DNA of 64,000 bases from Neorhizobium sp. SOG26. GTDB lineage: Bacteria; Pseudomonadota; Alphaproteobacteria; Rhizobiales; Rhizobiaceae. Under the pieces are notes generated by a model that was not told where the DNA came from, searched no databases, and was given only the letters and a program-made list of their open reading frames with translations. The position numbers and the translations under genes are program-made. Shown here piece after piece: positions 32,535 to 41,465 of this stretch (within the stretch, counting starts at the first letter, position 1; every line of letters starts with the position of its first letter). The stretch is from the NCBI RefSeq assembly GCF_003491345.1, contig NZ_CP025513.1, positions 62,001 through 126,000 on the forward strand, in the 5' to 3' direction.

Positions 32535-33121
32535 TCAGGCGTGCACGATCTTCGTGCCGAGAACCTTCAGGCACTCGCGCATGAAGGCGGCAAGGCCGGT
32601 CCAGCCCTTTGCCGAAACCATGTTGCCATCAACGAAGGCTTCGGTCGGCTTCACGTCCACATAGATGCCGCCGACGGCAGTCACTTCAGGTTCGCAGGTA
32701 CCAAGCCCGGCAACCTTGCGCCCCTCCAGCACGCCCGGAACCGCCATTAGGATCTGCACCCCATGGCAGATCGTGAAGATGGGTTTGCCGCTTTCGTGGA
32801 AGTAACGGACGATGTCCTGAACGCGCTTGTCTGTGCGGATATATTCCGGGCCGCGCCCGCCGGCCGCGTAAACGGCATCATATTCCTCAACGCGGATTTC
32901 CGAGAATGTCTTGTTGATGTCGGCGTAGTGGCCCATCTTTTCGGTATAGGTCTGGTCACCCTCGAAATCGTGCAGGGACGTCTTGATCCGGTCACCGGCG
33001 TTCTTGTCCGGGCACACCACGTGCACCGTATGCCCGACGGCCTCCATCCCCTGCTGAAATACGTAGATCTCGTATTCCTGGTGAACTCGCCGGTCAGCAT
33101 GAGGATCTTCTTGCCACTCAT
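32535..33121 (-). pseudogene. DJ-1/PfpI-family protein gene with a one-base frameshift
   Basis: From ATG 33121 the frame reads MSGKKILMLTGEFT and then loses sense. The expected continuation, EYEIYVFQQGMEAVGH, is in another frame. The switch is at about 33079/33080, where one base is missing (CCTGGTGAA for the expected CCTCGGTGAA). After it the protein is complete: nucleophile Cys in FTICHGVQIL, AAGGRGPEYI, and an intact end. A 170-aa product from 33047 could still be made but lacks the first strand. DJ-1/PfpI proteins are stress or glyoxalase-type enzymes. Could be a real mutation or a sequence error. Confidence 0.82.
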
Positions 33122-33186
33122 GTCATATCTCCTATCGTTTGTTTGGTGGTGGTGCCGGGGCCAGAGCCACGGCACCACCAAAGCCG

Positions 33187-34151
33187 TTAGAAGGGGGAAT
33201 CGGGGAAATAGAACTGATGCGCATTTTCCGGCGTGATCAGCGGCGCCCCCAGGAGGAAGGACCGCGCATCGGGGCCTGACCGTTGAACTGCGCGGCAGTC
33301 ATGTAGATCGCCGTCTTGATCATCGATGGCGGGTAGGGCGTGGAGACCGGCGTGCGCTCGTCACCCTTCTTCACCATCTCGATAACCTGCTTCATGCCGT
33401 TGCCGCCGAGAGCGTACTTGATGTCCTTGCGGCCGGCGCTGTCGACCGCTTCCAGAACGCCGAGAAGCATGTCGTCGTCGTTTGCCCAGACAGCATCGAT
33501 CTTGGGGTATTTCGCCAGGTAATCCTGCATCAGCTTGAAGGCCTGGTCCTGGTTCCAGTTCGCATACTGGATATCGAGGATCTTGATCTTCGTTTCGGCA
33601 ATGGCGTCCGAGAAGCCCTTGATGCGTTCGTCGTCGATCACCGTCGGGATGCCGCGCAGCACCACAATCTCGCCCTCGCCGCCGAGCTTGTCGATCAGCC
33701 AGCGTGCGGTATTGGCGCCAACAGCGATGTTATCGCCGGCGACGTAAAGATCCTGTACGGCCTGGTCCGTCAGGCCGCGATCCACGACGGAGACGAAGGT
33801 GCCGTTCTGCTTGATCTGCTTGACCGGCTCAGTCAGTTCCTCCGAGGTGAAGGGCAGAATAACCAGCGCATCAAGCTTGCGCGTTGCGGCAATATCTTCC
33901 AGCGAGGACACCTGCGCAGGTGCGGACGAGGCGGTGGACAAGACCACGTCGATGTTCGGGAATGCGGCTTCAACTTCCTTTTCAGCCTGCTCAGCGTGGT
34001 AGACAACGCCTCCCGTCCAGCCATGCGTTGCCGCCGGAATAGAAACGGCGATCGTCTTCTTTTCCTGTGCCTGTGCCGCTCCCCACGACATGGCCAGCGC
34101 AATCGCTGCCGAAGACAATAAGATGCCTGCTCTTGGTAATAATGACTTCAT
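33187..34151 (-). pseudogene. Ribose-type ABC substrate-binding protein gene with C-terminal frameshift
   Basis: Signal peptide (GILLSSAAIALAMSWGAAQA), then a periplasmic binding protein of the RbsB/sugar class (KKTIAVSIPAATHGWTGGVV onward, DALVILPFTSEELTEPV). The frame as it stands ends at 33237 with the odd tail PSSWGRR. A shift of one base near 33261 restores SFLLGAPLITPENAHQFYF to a TAA at 33187-33189, the natural family end. So one base is missing near the end of the gene. The lost tail contributes to the C-terminal lobe and hinge, so function is doubtful. Same decay pattern as its permease and ATPase. Confidence 0.82.
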
Positions 34152-34181
34152 GTTCTCCTCCTCTTGAAGTTCTGGTTGGAT

Positions 34182-35164
34182 TTATCGGTTGTCCGTGAAC
34201 CGGTGTGCGAGCATCGCGATGATGATGATCGCGCCTTGGACCGCAGCAACGAGATATTCGGACACCATGTCCGACAGGACCATGACGTTGGCGATGACCT
34301 CGAGGATCAGCACCCCGGCAATGGTCCCGCCGATGCGCCCGCGCCCTCCCCGCAACACCGTGCCTCCGATTACAACGGCGGTAATGACCTGCAATTCCCA
34401 CAGTTGGCCGGTGGTCGGTGTCACGGCACGTAGCAGATGGCCGCGACAGCGACGCAGAAGCCCTGGACCCCATAAGCGATGGTCCGCACCCGGGCGACAT
34501 TGACGCCGGAGAACCTCGCCACCTCGACATTGGAGCCGGTCGACGTCAAGCGCCGACCATACTTGGTCTTGTAAAGCAGGAAGGCCCCGAGCAGCACGAT
34601 CACCGCGGTGATCAGCACCGGATAGGGGATGCCGACGATATTGCCGAAGTAAACCGGCCGGTACGCTTCACGCAGGCTGCGATCGATGGGTAGCGAGCCG
34701 CCATTCGTCATGAAGGTAATGAGTGCGCGGAAGATGCCCATCGTCCCCAGAGTGACGATGAAAGGCTCGATCCGGCCAACCGTGATGATCAGGCCATTGA
34801 ACAGGCCACAAAGGGATCCGACCACCAACGCCAACACGGCGCCCATCGGTATCGCCCAAGTGCCGAAACCTGGCGCCAGGTAGTTCATCGCCATGATCAT
34901 GATGCCGGTGACAAAGGCCAGCATCGAACCGACAGAAAGATCAAGCCCACCTGACGAAATCACGAATGTTGCGCCCAGCGCGATAATCGCGATGAAGGCG
35001 CTTCGCGTGACCACGTTGAGGATGTTCGTCGGCGCCGCGAAGTTCGGATTCACCAGCACGCCGAGGACGACAATCACCGCCAGCGCGATGAAGGGAGCCA
35101 GTTCGGCCCAACGGAACTTTATCCCTTCGTCAACCGATGCGAGTGTGGTTGTTGCTGTGGTCAT
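34182..35164 (-). pseudogene. Ribose-type ABC permease gene, interrupted by a frameshift deletion
   Basis: The 5' part from ATG 35164 encodes an RbsC-like permease (ISSGGLDLSVGSMLAF, GLFNGLIITVGRIEPFIVTLG) but stops at 34421 after AAICYVP. The 3' part is in another frame (TPTTGQLWELQVITAVVIGG, ending RFTDNR at 34182). The family normally has a short SRL-type stretch between. The two CGTG-containing ends suggest a 13-base loss. The protein is cut before its coupling region, so the transporter is inactive. Confidence 0.85.
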
Positions 35165-35345
35165 GGCTATCCTCCCCGACGCCACCGCCACCACCTGTCG
35201 TGGCGGCATAGACGACATTCTCCTCATTGATCTCTTGTCCCCGGAACTCGGCGACGATCTTGCCGGCCCGCATCACCAGGACGCGGTCCGACAGGCCAAC
35301 AAGCTCCTGCATTTCCGACGAGATGACGATGCAGGCCAACGGCCC
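35130..35345 (-). pseudogene. 3' remnant of a ribose-type ABC ATPase gene
   Basis: Only about the last 70 codons remain: ACIVISSEMQELVGLSDRVL is the end of the second RbsA nucleotide-binding domain, followed by VMRAGKIVAEFRGQEINEEN and the C-terminal tail to 35130. Everything upstream (Walker A, both signatures) is absent; sequence after ~35345 belongs to the leader of the plus-strand alcohol dehydrogenase. It overlaps the permease start by 35 bases as intact operons do. The junction marks an old deletion or rearrangement. Confidence 0.85.
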
Positions 35346-35378
35346 TCGCGGCCGCCTGATCAACCGGAGGAGACATCG

Positions 35379-36578
35379 ATGAACCTGTTCGGCACACTGA
35401 GGGCGCCGCGTGAGCTGCATGTCGGAAGCGGGCAGAGACATGCTCTCGGTGGCATAGCCGCCAAGCTCGGCAAGCGAGCACTTTTCGTTACCGACGCGCG
35501 CCTTTCTGCTGACGCCGAGTTTCTCGCCATGGTTCAGCACGTGAAAGACGCAGGTGTGACGTGCAGGATCGACGCCTCAACCCTTCCCGATGTGCCCGTC
35601 GAATCTGCCATCACGGCCGCCAATGGAGCACAAGAGTTCGCGCCGGATCTCGTCATCGGCGTCGGTGGTGGCTCCTGCCTCGACATGGCGAAATGCGTTG
35701 CCTTGCTGCTAACGCACGGCGGCCGCCCACAAGATTATTATGGAGAGAACCTGGTCTCTGGGCCCATCATCCCATTGATCGCCGTCCCGACGACTGCTGG
35801 CACCGGGTCCGAAGTCACGCCTGTCGCGGTGCTTTCAGATAGCGAGCGAACGCTGAAGGTTGGCATTTCGAGCCCCTTTCTCATCCCGACAACCTCGATC
35901 TGCGATCCTGACCTGACGCTCTCTTGCCCGGCCTCGCTGACGGCAATCGCCGGAGCTGATGCGCTAACACACGCAATCGAAGCATTCACTGCTGTTCGGC
36001 GCGAGCCTGTTCCCGGAATCGCGCAGCAACGTGTTTTTGTCGGCAAGAATGCGATCTCCGACCAGTTTGCGCTGAGCGCCATCACCCTGCTTTGGGAAGG
36101 GCTCGAAGCCGCCTGCCAGAATGGTTCGGATCGCACAGCGCGCGAAAAGGTCATGCTCGGCGCTACCCTGGCAGGGCTCGCCTTCGGCGTCGCTGGCACT
36201 GCCGCTGCCCATGCGATCCAGTATCCGGTCGGCGCACTCACCCACACGGCCCACGGGCTTGGGGTCGCCTGCCTGCTGCCCTATGTGATGACGTGGAATG
36301 CGCCCGCGATCGGCGCTGAGTTGACGCAGATCGCCCAGGCTGCGGGGCTTAGCGGAGGAGATGCGGTCATTCCCGCGCTGGCCTCCCTGTTCGAGCGCAT
36401 CGGTATCCCCAAGAGCCTGAGCGCACTCGGTCTTGACGAGGCTCGCATCGATTGGGTTGCTGAACAGAGCCTCGGGATTGCCCGGCTCATCCAGAACAAT
36501 CCTCGTCCCCTGAACGCGCACGAAATGCGCAACCTGGTCGCTGCCGCCCATGGCGGCGATCTCAGCAAACTGAACTGA
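35379..36578 (+). CDS. Iron-containing alcohol dehydrogenase
   Basis: 399 aa group III alcohol dehydrogenase. NAD site GVGGGSCLDMAK, PTTAGTGSEVTPVAV, metal ligands in DALTHAIEAFTA and HTAHGLGVA, all present. ATG 35379 has GGAGGAG six bases upstream; the frame is open to 34893 but only as shadow of the decayed permease. It oxidises an alcohol to the aldehyde used by the next gene. Next to a succinate-semialdehyde-type dehydrogenase, so 4-hydroxybutyrate is a good candidate substrate. Confidence 0.9.
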   Translation: MNLFGTLRAPRELHVGSGQRHALGGIAAKLGKRALFVTDARLSADAEFLAMVQHVKDAGVTCRIDASTLPDVPVESAITAANGAQEFAPDLVIGVGGGSCLDMAKCVALLLTHGGRPQDYYGENLVSGPIIPLIAVPTTAGTGSEVTPVAVLSDSERTLKVGISSPFLIPTTSICDPDLTLSCPASLTAIAGADALTHAIEAFTAVRREPVPGIAQQRVFVGKNAISDQFALSAITLLWEGLEAACQNGSDRTAREKVMLGATLAGLAFGVAGTAAAHAIQYPVGALTHTAHGLGVACLLPYVMTWNAPAIGAELTQIAQAAGLSGGDAVIPALASLFERIGIPKSLSALGLDEARIDWVAEQSLGIARLIQNNPRPLNAHEMRNLVAAAHGGDLSKLN

Positions 36579-36597
36579 ACCCGAAAGGTCGTGTCCG

Positions 36598-38061
36598 ATG
36601 ATGTTGCAGTCCAAAACGCCGAACTACGCCGACCCTGCCCTCCATACTGCCGGCCTTTTCATTGGTGGTGAGTGGCTTCCGGGCGATGGAGTTCCGGTTC
36701 ATGATCCGTCGACGGGCAAGGTCCTGGGTGAAGTCGCCGACGCATCCGTTGAGGATGCCATGCGCGCTGTCGATGCAGCCGAGGCTGCCGCCGCCGGCTG
36801 GCGCGACACACCTCCTCGCCAGCGATCAGAGATCCTGCGGCGCTGGTTCCAGTTGATGACGGAGCACGCCGAGGAACTGGCGAGGCTCATCTCTTTGGAG
36901 AACGGAAAGGCCCTGCCGGATGCCCGTGGTGAAGTCGCGTACGCCGCCGAATTTTTCCGCTGGTACGCCGAAGAGGCCACCCGGATCGCCGGCGAATATC
37001 GCCACACGCCGTCCGGTGCCCACAAAATTCTGGTAGATCATGAGCCGATTGGCATTGCCGTCCTCATCACGCCCTGGAACTTCCCTGCCGCGATGGCAAC
37101 GCGCAAGATCGGGCCTGCCCTGGCCGCTGGTTGCACTGTCATTCTGAAACCCGCTTCGGAAACACCGCTCACCGCCTATGCAATGGCGCGGCTTGGCGAG
37201 GAGGCGGGCGTGCCGCCCGGCGTCGTGAATGTCCTCACCACCAGCAAGCCTTCCGATATCACCAGCCGAATGCTGCAGGATCCTCGGGTCCGTAAGCTGT
37301 CCTTTACCGGTTCCACCGGGGTGGGTCGCGTGCTGATTGCCGAGGCAGCGAAATCCGTCGTCAGTTGCTCGATGGAGTTGGGCGGCAACGCGCCATTCCT
37401 GGTCTTCGATGATGCCGACCTGGACGCAGCCCTCGACGGTGCGATGATCGCGAAGATGCGCAACGCCGGGGAAGCCTGCACCGCGGCAAACAGGTTAATC
37501 GTGCAAGCTGGCATCCACGACGCCTTCGTGGCGGGACTGACGAAACGCATGGCGGCGCTCAAGGTCGGAGCTGGTTATGAGGCTGAGACGCAGTGCGGAC
37601 CGATGATTACGAAGAACGCGGTGAAGAAGATCGACCGCCTGGTGCGCCACGCGATCGCGACGGGCGCACGCGCCACCACCGGCGGTGAACCGCTGCAGCA
37701 GGATGGTTATTTCTATCCGCCGACCGTGCTTGAGAACGTGTCGCACGACACGACGATCGCGCGCGAAGAAATCTTCGGACCGGTCGCTGCGGTCTACAAG
37801 TTTGAGAGTGAGGATGATGCGGTTCGGCTCGCGAATGACACAGAGTATGGCCTCGCGGCCTACCTTTATTCGCGCGACCTGAAGCGGGCGATGCGGGTCG
37901 GCAAGCGGCTGGAGACGGGAATGCTCGGAATCAACCGCGGCCTGATGTCGGATCCCGCAGCACCATTTGGCGGAGTCAAGCAGAGTGGCCTTGGGCGAGA
38001 AGGCGGGGTCACTGGGATCCTGGAATTCATGGAGCCTAAATATTACGCCATCGAGCTCTAG
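36598..38061 (+). CDS. NAD(P)-dependent aldehyde dehydrogenase, succinate-semialdehyde type
   Basis: 487 aa aldehyde dehydrogenase of the GabD group. Active Cys in NAGEACTAANR, Glu in MELGGNAPF, cofactor FTGSTGVGR and ITPWNFPAAM. The final part LGREGGVTGILEFMEPKY is typical of SSADH. ATG 36598 has AAAGG eight bases upstream and follows the alcohol dehydrogenase by 19 bases. It probably turns the aldehyde made upstream into the acid (succinate if the substrate is 4-hydroxybutyrate). Substrate not provable from sequence. Confidence 0.9.
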   Translation: MMLQSKTPNYADPALHTAGLFIGGEWLPGDGVPVHDPSTGKVLGEVADASVEDAMRAVDAAEAAAAGWRDTPPRQRSEILRRWFQLMTEHAEELARLISLENGKALPDARGEVAYAAEFFRWYAEEATRIAGEYRHTPSGAHKILVDHEPIGIAVLITPWNFPAAMATRKIGPALAAGCTVILKPASETPLTAYAMARLGEEAGVPPGVVNVLTTSKPSDITSRMLQDPRVRKLSFTGSTGVGRVLIAEAAKSVVSCSMELGGNAPFLVFDDADLDAALDGAMIAKMRNAGEACTAANRLIVQAGIHDAFVAGLTKRMAALKVGAGYEAETQCGPMITKNAVKKIDRLVRHAIATGARATTGGEPLQQDGYFYPPTVLENVSHDTTIAREEIFGPVAAVYKFESEDDAVRLANDTEYGLAAYLYSRDLKRAMRVGKRLETGMLGINRGLMSDPAAPFGGVKQSGLGREGGVTGILEFMEPKYYAIEL

Positions 38062-38076
38062 GTCAGGGAGGGCAGC

Positions 38077-38940
38077 ATGACGCCACAGGATCTTTACCGG
38101 ATACGCGACTTCGTGCCCGACTTCGACGCGATCTCAGCGGAGTTCACCGAACGAAGCCGCGCCCTGGCGGCGCCCAATCGGGTCCTGCGGGACCTGCAAT
38201 ATGGCGAAAAGCCGCGTGAGGTGCTGGACGTAATTCTGCCGGAGCGTGCGGCGACCGGGGCTCCACTGCATGTTTTCGTACACGGCGGATACTGGCGCTC
38301 CAGTGAAAAACACACATACCACCTCGTCGCCGAACCGGTTCTTGCGGCAGGAGGCGTTGCGGCATTCGTCGAATATGACCTGATGCCGCATGCGCGTCTT
38401 GACGTTCTGGTGGACCAGGTTCGGCGAGCGGTGGTTTGGCTGCAGGCGCGTTGCATGGATTTTGGGGCCGATCCTGCACGTCTCACGGTCAGCGGCCATT
38501 CGGCTGGTGCTCACCTGGCTTCCTATCTCGCTGCCCAGGGGCCGGAGGAGAACCACCCCCCTACGCTGCCGAAGGTCCAGGGGCTGCTTCTTCTGAGTGG
38601 TATTTATGACTTGTCCGGCATACCAGGCAGTTTTCTCCGCGATGAAGCGCGGATGACCGATGCGGAGGCCGCGGCCTGGTCGCCGTCAACGTCGCATCAG
38701 TTTCCGGCCCGAAGGATCATCGCCTGTGGAGCGGAAGAGACCGCGCCGTTCCTGGAACAGGCGCGTCACCTGCAAAATGTACTGGCGTCTGCTGGCGAGA
38801 CTGCCGAGCTCATCCTGGCGCCGCACCTCAACCACATGAACGTCGTTCTCGATCTCGCCGATCCGGACGGTTTCCTCGGCAGGCGCCTGCATGATCTTGT
38901 AGCAGAGCCGGCTACCTACTCGACCGACGCGCCAAGGTGA
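38077..38940 (+). CDS. Alpha/beta hydrolase, kynurenine-formamidase-like
   Basis: 287 aa. Oxyanion start VHGGYWRSSEKHTY (HGGYW motif of formamidase-like esterases), nucleophile Ser in VSGHSAGAHLASYLA, likely His in APHLNHMN. GGGAGG precedes ATG 38077, 15 bases after the dehydrogenase stop, so it is the third gene of the operon. It may open a lactone, ester or amide to supply the hydroxy acid used by the two dehydrogenases. Ends 25 bases into the convergent AraC gene. Confidence 0.87.
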   Translation: MTPQDLYRIRDFVPDFDAISAEFTERSRALAAPNRVLRDLQYGEKPREVLDVILPERAATGAPLHVFVHGGYWRSSEKHTYHLVAEPVLAAGGVAAFVEYDLMPHARLDVLVDQVRRAVVWLQARCMDFGADPARLTVSGHSAGAHLASYLAAQGPEENHPPTLPKVQGLLLLSGIYDLSGIPGSFLRDEARMTDAEAAAWSPSTSHQFPARRIIACGAEETAPFLEQARHLQNVLASAGETAELILAPHLNHMNVVLDLADPDGFLGRRLHDLVAEPATYSTDAPR

Positions 38941-39851
38941 TGTCTGATCCACTTCGACTCTTCTGACGCTGTTCGTCCGAAGTGTCTTTTGAAGTCCCGG
39001 CTGAACTGGGCGGGACTGGCATAGCCAACCGACATGGCCACCTCAGCGATGGTCCTGTTGCTGCGGGCCACCATTAATCTGGCTTCGTGAAGCCGTATGG
39101 CTTTCAGGTACTGGATCGGGCTCGTCCCGGTCAGTTCCCTGAACCGGGCATGATAGGATGGGATGCTCATGCCAACGTTATGCGCCAGTTCTGCAACAGA
39201 AATGTCAGAGCCGAAGTTCTCCCTTAACCAGTTGAGGCTCTTGATGATCCTCCCGGCCACCCCTTCCTGCCTTAATGCAGCAATCATTGCACCGCCTTGC
39301 GGACCAAGCAGAACCCGGAAATGCAGCTCACGCATGAGACCGGCACCCATCACCGCGCTTTCGACCGGATCTTGAAGCGCCCTCAGCAGCCGGAGAAGAA
39401 CACCGCCGATGTCCGGCCCCATCTTGCTTGACACCAGCCCGCGAGGTCTCTGGACCGGCAGATCCCTGTGCTGCTCGATCTGCAGGATGATTTCTGCCGC
39501 GACCTGCAGGTCGAAATCGAAGTAGATCGCGAGCAACGGCCGCTCCGGGCTAGCATCGGATTGCATCCGGAAAGGAACCGGAACGGAAATGGCGAGGTAG
39601 TGCTCTTCGTCATAAACGAAGACGTCGCCATTGAGGCTGCCGCGCTTGCTCCCCCGGAGAACGAAAACCGCGCCGGGCTGGTAAAGAACCGGAACATCGT
39701 GGAGCACCGCTTCGGACCGCAGGATGCGGACGAGGGGCGATGTGGTGAAGTTATAACCATGACGAGGTGCAAGCTGGGCAGCGAGCCTCACCAGTTCATC
39801 CCGACTGGGTGCATTTAGCGTGTGGCTGATAGGATCTGGCAAGAAGCTCAT
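38916..39851 (-). CDS. AraC-family regulator (AraC_N type)
   Basis: 311 aa. N-terminal sensor domain of the AraC_N family (VPVLYQPGAVFVLRGSKRG; EEHYLAISVPVPFRM), then a double HTH (ISVAELAHNVGMSIPSYHAR and IAEVAMSVGYASPAQFSRDF). Convergent with the alcohol-dehydrogenase operon (25-base overlap) and divergent from the SDR at 39924, with 72 bases between, so the SDR is the better target. Many such AraC_N proteins regulate an adjacent aldo/keto reductase or SDR. Confidence 0.9.
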   Translation of the reverse strand: MSFLPDPISHTLNAPSRDELVRLAAQLAPRHGYNFTTSPLVRILRSEAVLHDVPVLYQPGAVFVLRGSKRGSLNGDVFVYDEEHYLAISVPVPFRMQSDASPERPLLAIYFDFDLQVAAEIILQIEQHRDLPVQRPRGLVSSKMGPDIGGVLLRLLRALQDPVESAVMGAGLMRELHFRVLLGPQGGAMIAALRQEGVAGRIIKSLNWLRENFGSDISVAELAHNVGMSIPSYHARFRELTGTSPIQYLKAIRLHEARLMVARSNRTIAEVAMSVGYASPAQFSRDFKRHFGRTASEESKWIRHHLGASVE

Positions 39852-39923
39852 AGGTTCTGCAATCGAGAAGGCCTCGTTCTCTTATTATCTGCCAACTCCT
39901 GATCCATACAAGGAGTAGGCAAC

Positions 39924-40751
39924 ATGACAGAGAAAACCATCTTCATCACCGGGGCCAATTCGGGATTCGGATTGGCAATCGCATCGGCGGCTGCGCAGAT
40001 GGGACACAAGGTGATCGGTACCGTCCGGTCGGAAGCCGCACACGCAAGATTTCTGGAGAAGGTCCCGACAGCCAGCACGGTCCTCTGTGACGTGACGGAG
40101 TTCGAGCGCATCCAGCCAGTCGTTGGCCACGTCTACGAGGAGCATGGACCGGTTGATGTTCTGATCAACAATGCAGGCTACGGCCATGAAGGCGTAATCG
40201 AGGAGTCGTCGCTTGACGACATGCGCCGCCAATTCGACGTGAACGTCTTCGGTGCCGTTGCAGTCGCCAAGGCCTTCATTCCGCGGTTTCGCGAGCGTCG
40301 CAGCGGCTTCATCGTCAACGTCACATCCATGGGCGGCATGATCACCATGCCCGGGATCGGTTATTACTGTGGTAGCAAGTTCGCGCTGCAGGGCATTTCC
40401 GAAGTCATGCGCTCCGAAATGGCTGCCTTCGGCGTGCATGTCACGACGCTCTGCCCGGGTTCCTTCCGGACCGATTGGGCCGGGCGCTCCATGGTGCGCG
40501 CCGACCGGTCGATTGCGGACTACGATGCCCTCTTCAACCCCATACGCGAGGCGCGCCAGGCAGTCAGCGGCAAGCAACTTGGCAATCCAGAAAAGCTTGC
40601 AACCGCCGTGCTGAACCTGATCGAATCGGACAATCCGCCGCCACAACTGCTGCTGGGAAGTGACGCCTTCCGGCTGGTGTCGGAGCGGATTGCGCGTCTG
40701 AAGCAGGAACTCGACGCATGGAAGCCGGTCACCTTGTCGACGGACGGCTGA
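39924..40751 (+). CDS. SDR-family oxidoreductase
   Basis: 275 aa classical SDR: cofactor TGANSGFGLAIA, NNAG, catalytic Ser (VTSMGG) and YCGSK (Tyr-Lys). The TGxxSGFG form is that of SDRs close to retinol- or 3-oxoacyl-type reductases; substrate unknown. GGAG lies upstream of ATG 39924. Divergent from the AraC regulator and followed by a SnoaL-like gene at 133 bases on the same strand. Confidence 0.88.
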   Translation: MTEKTIFITGANSGFGLAIASAAAQMGHKVIGTVRSEAAHARFLEKVPTASTVLCDVTEFERIQPVVGHVYEEHGPVDVLINNAGYGHEGVIEESSLDDMRRQFDVNVFGAVAVAKAFIPRFRERRSGFIVNVTSMGGMITMPGIGYYCGSKFALQGISEVMRSEMAAFGVHVTTLCPGSFRTDWAGRSMVRADRSIADYDALFNPIREARQAVSGKQLGNPEKLATAVLNLIESDNPPPQLLLGSDAFRLVSERIARLKQELDAWKPVTLSTDG

Positions 40752-40883
40752 GTAACTAACTGCGACGCAACTGCTATCTCTGTTCGCGCGAGCCAGCCGG
40801 CGGCGGCACGTCCGCAGCGTCTCTCGCGACCGCATCAACGGTCAAGCAGTCCACTTCATGTGATCAACAGCTAGGATATTGAT

Positions 40884-41429
40884 ATGGATAGACTCGACCT
40901 CAACAGCGTCGAAAGCCGGCTGCGCATCATCGAAGACAAGCTCGCGATCTATGAGCTGATTGCCTCTCATCCACCGAGCGCCGATACCAGTCATTCGGAC
41001 TACACCCGCTCTGTCTACAAGGAGGATGGTGTTTTTGATCGTGGCCCGACGCTGGATGGCGCGAACGGAGCTTCGGATATAGCCGCCTTCATCGAACGAC
41101 CGGAGCACCATGAAGCAATCGCCAGTGGCCTTGCCCATTTCGTGGGCCTGCCGTTGATTGATCTTCGCGGCGATGAGGCCGTGGTGACGTCATATCTTCA
41201 GATCGTGCATCTGGACCACGAGGGTCAGCCAAGAAACCTCCCCAACCATGGCGTCTCGACCGGTTACCGGATCCATCGTGCGGTGGTGAACCGCTGGGAG
41301 CTTGAGCGGGTTGAGGGGCGATGGAAGATCAGGAGGCGCACGCTCCTGCCGGTCGACGGATCAGAAGCGCATCAGGACCTGCTCCGACGAGGCCTTGATG
41401 ACTTGTATTTCTCGAAGCGCGATGACTGA
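40884..41429 (+). CDS. SnoaL-like / NTF2-fold family protein
   Basis: 181 aa of the SnoaL_4-type: the opening helix LRIIEDKLAIYELIASHPP, then AHFVGLPLIDLRGDEAVVTS and the closing strand RVEGRWKIRRRTLLPVDG. In rhizobia these proteins often sit with SDRs and act on small cyclic or aromatic compounds, but no reaction is known. ATG 40884 is used. Convergent with the LysR gene that follows. Confidence 0.8.
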   Translation: MDRLDLNSVESRLRIIEDKLAIYELIASHPPSADTSHSDYTRSVYKEDGVFDRGPTLDGANGASDIAAFIERPEHHEAIASGLAHFVGLPLIDLRGDEAVVTSYLQIVHLDHEGQPRNLPNHGVSTGYRIHRAVVNRWELERVEGRWKIRRRTLLPVDGSEAHQDLLRRGLDDLYFSKRDD

Positions 41430-41465
41430 CCAGATCAGGTCTGCGCCCGGCAGAAGCTCGTCGCT

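Noticed and set aside
34893-35378. Upstream 162-codon extension of the alcohol dehydrogenase frame
   Set aside because: It is the reverse strand of the permease and ATPase remnants; the family start and a strong ribosome site are at 35379.
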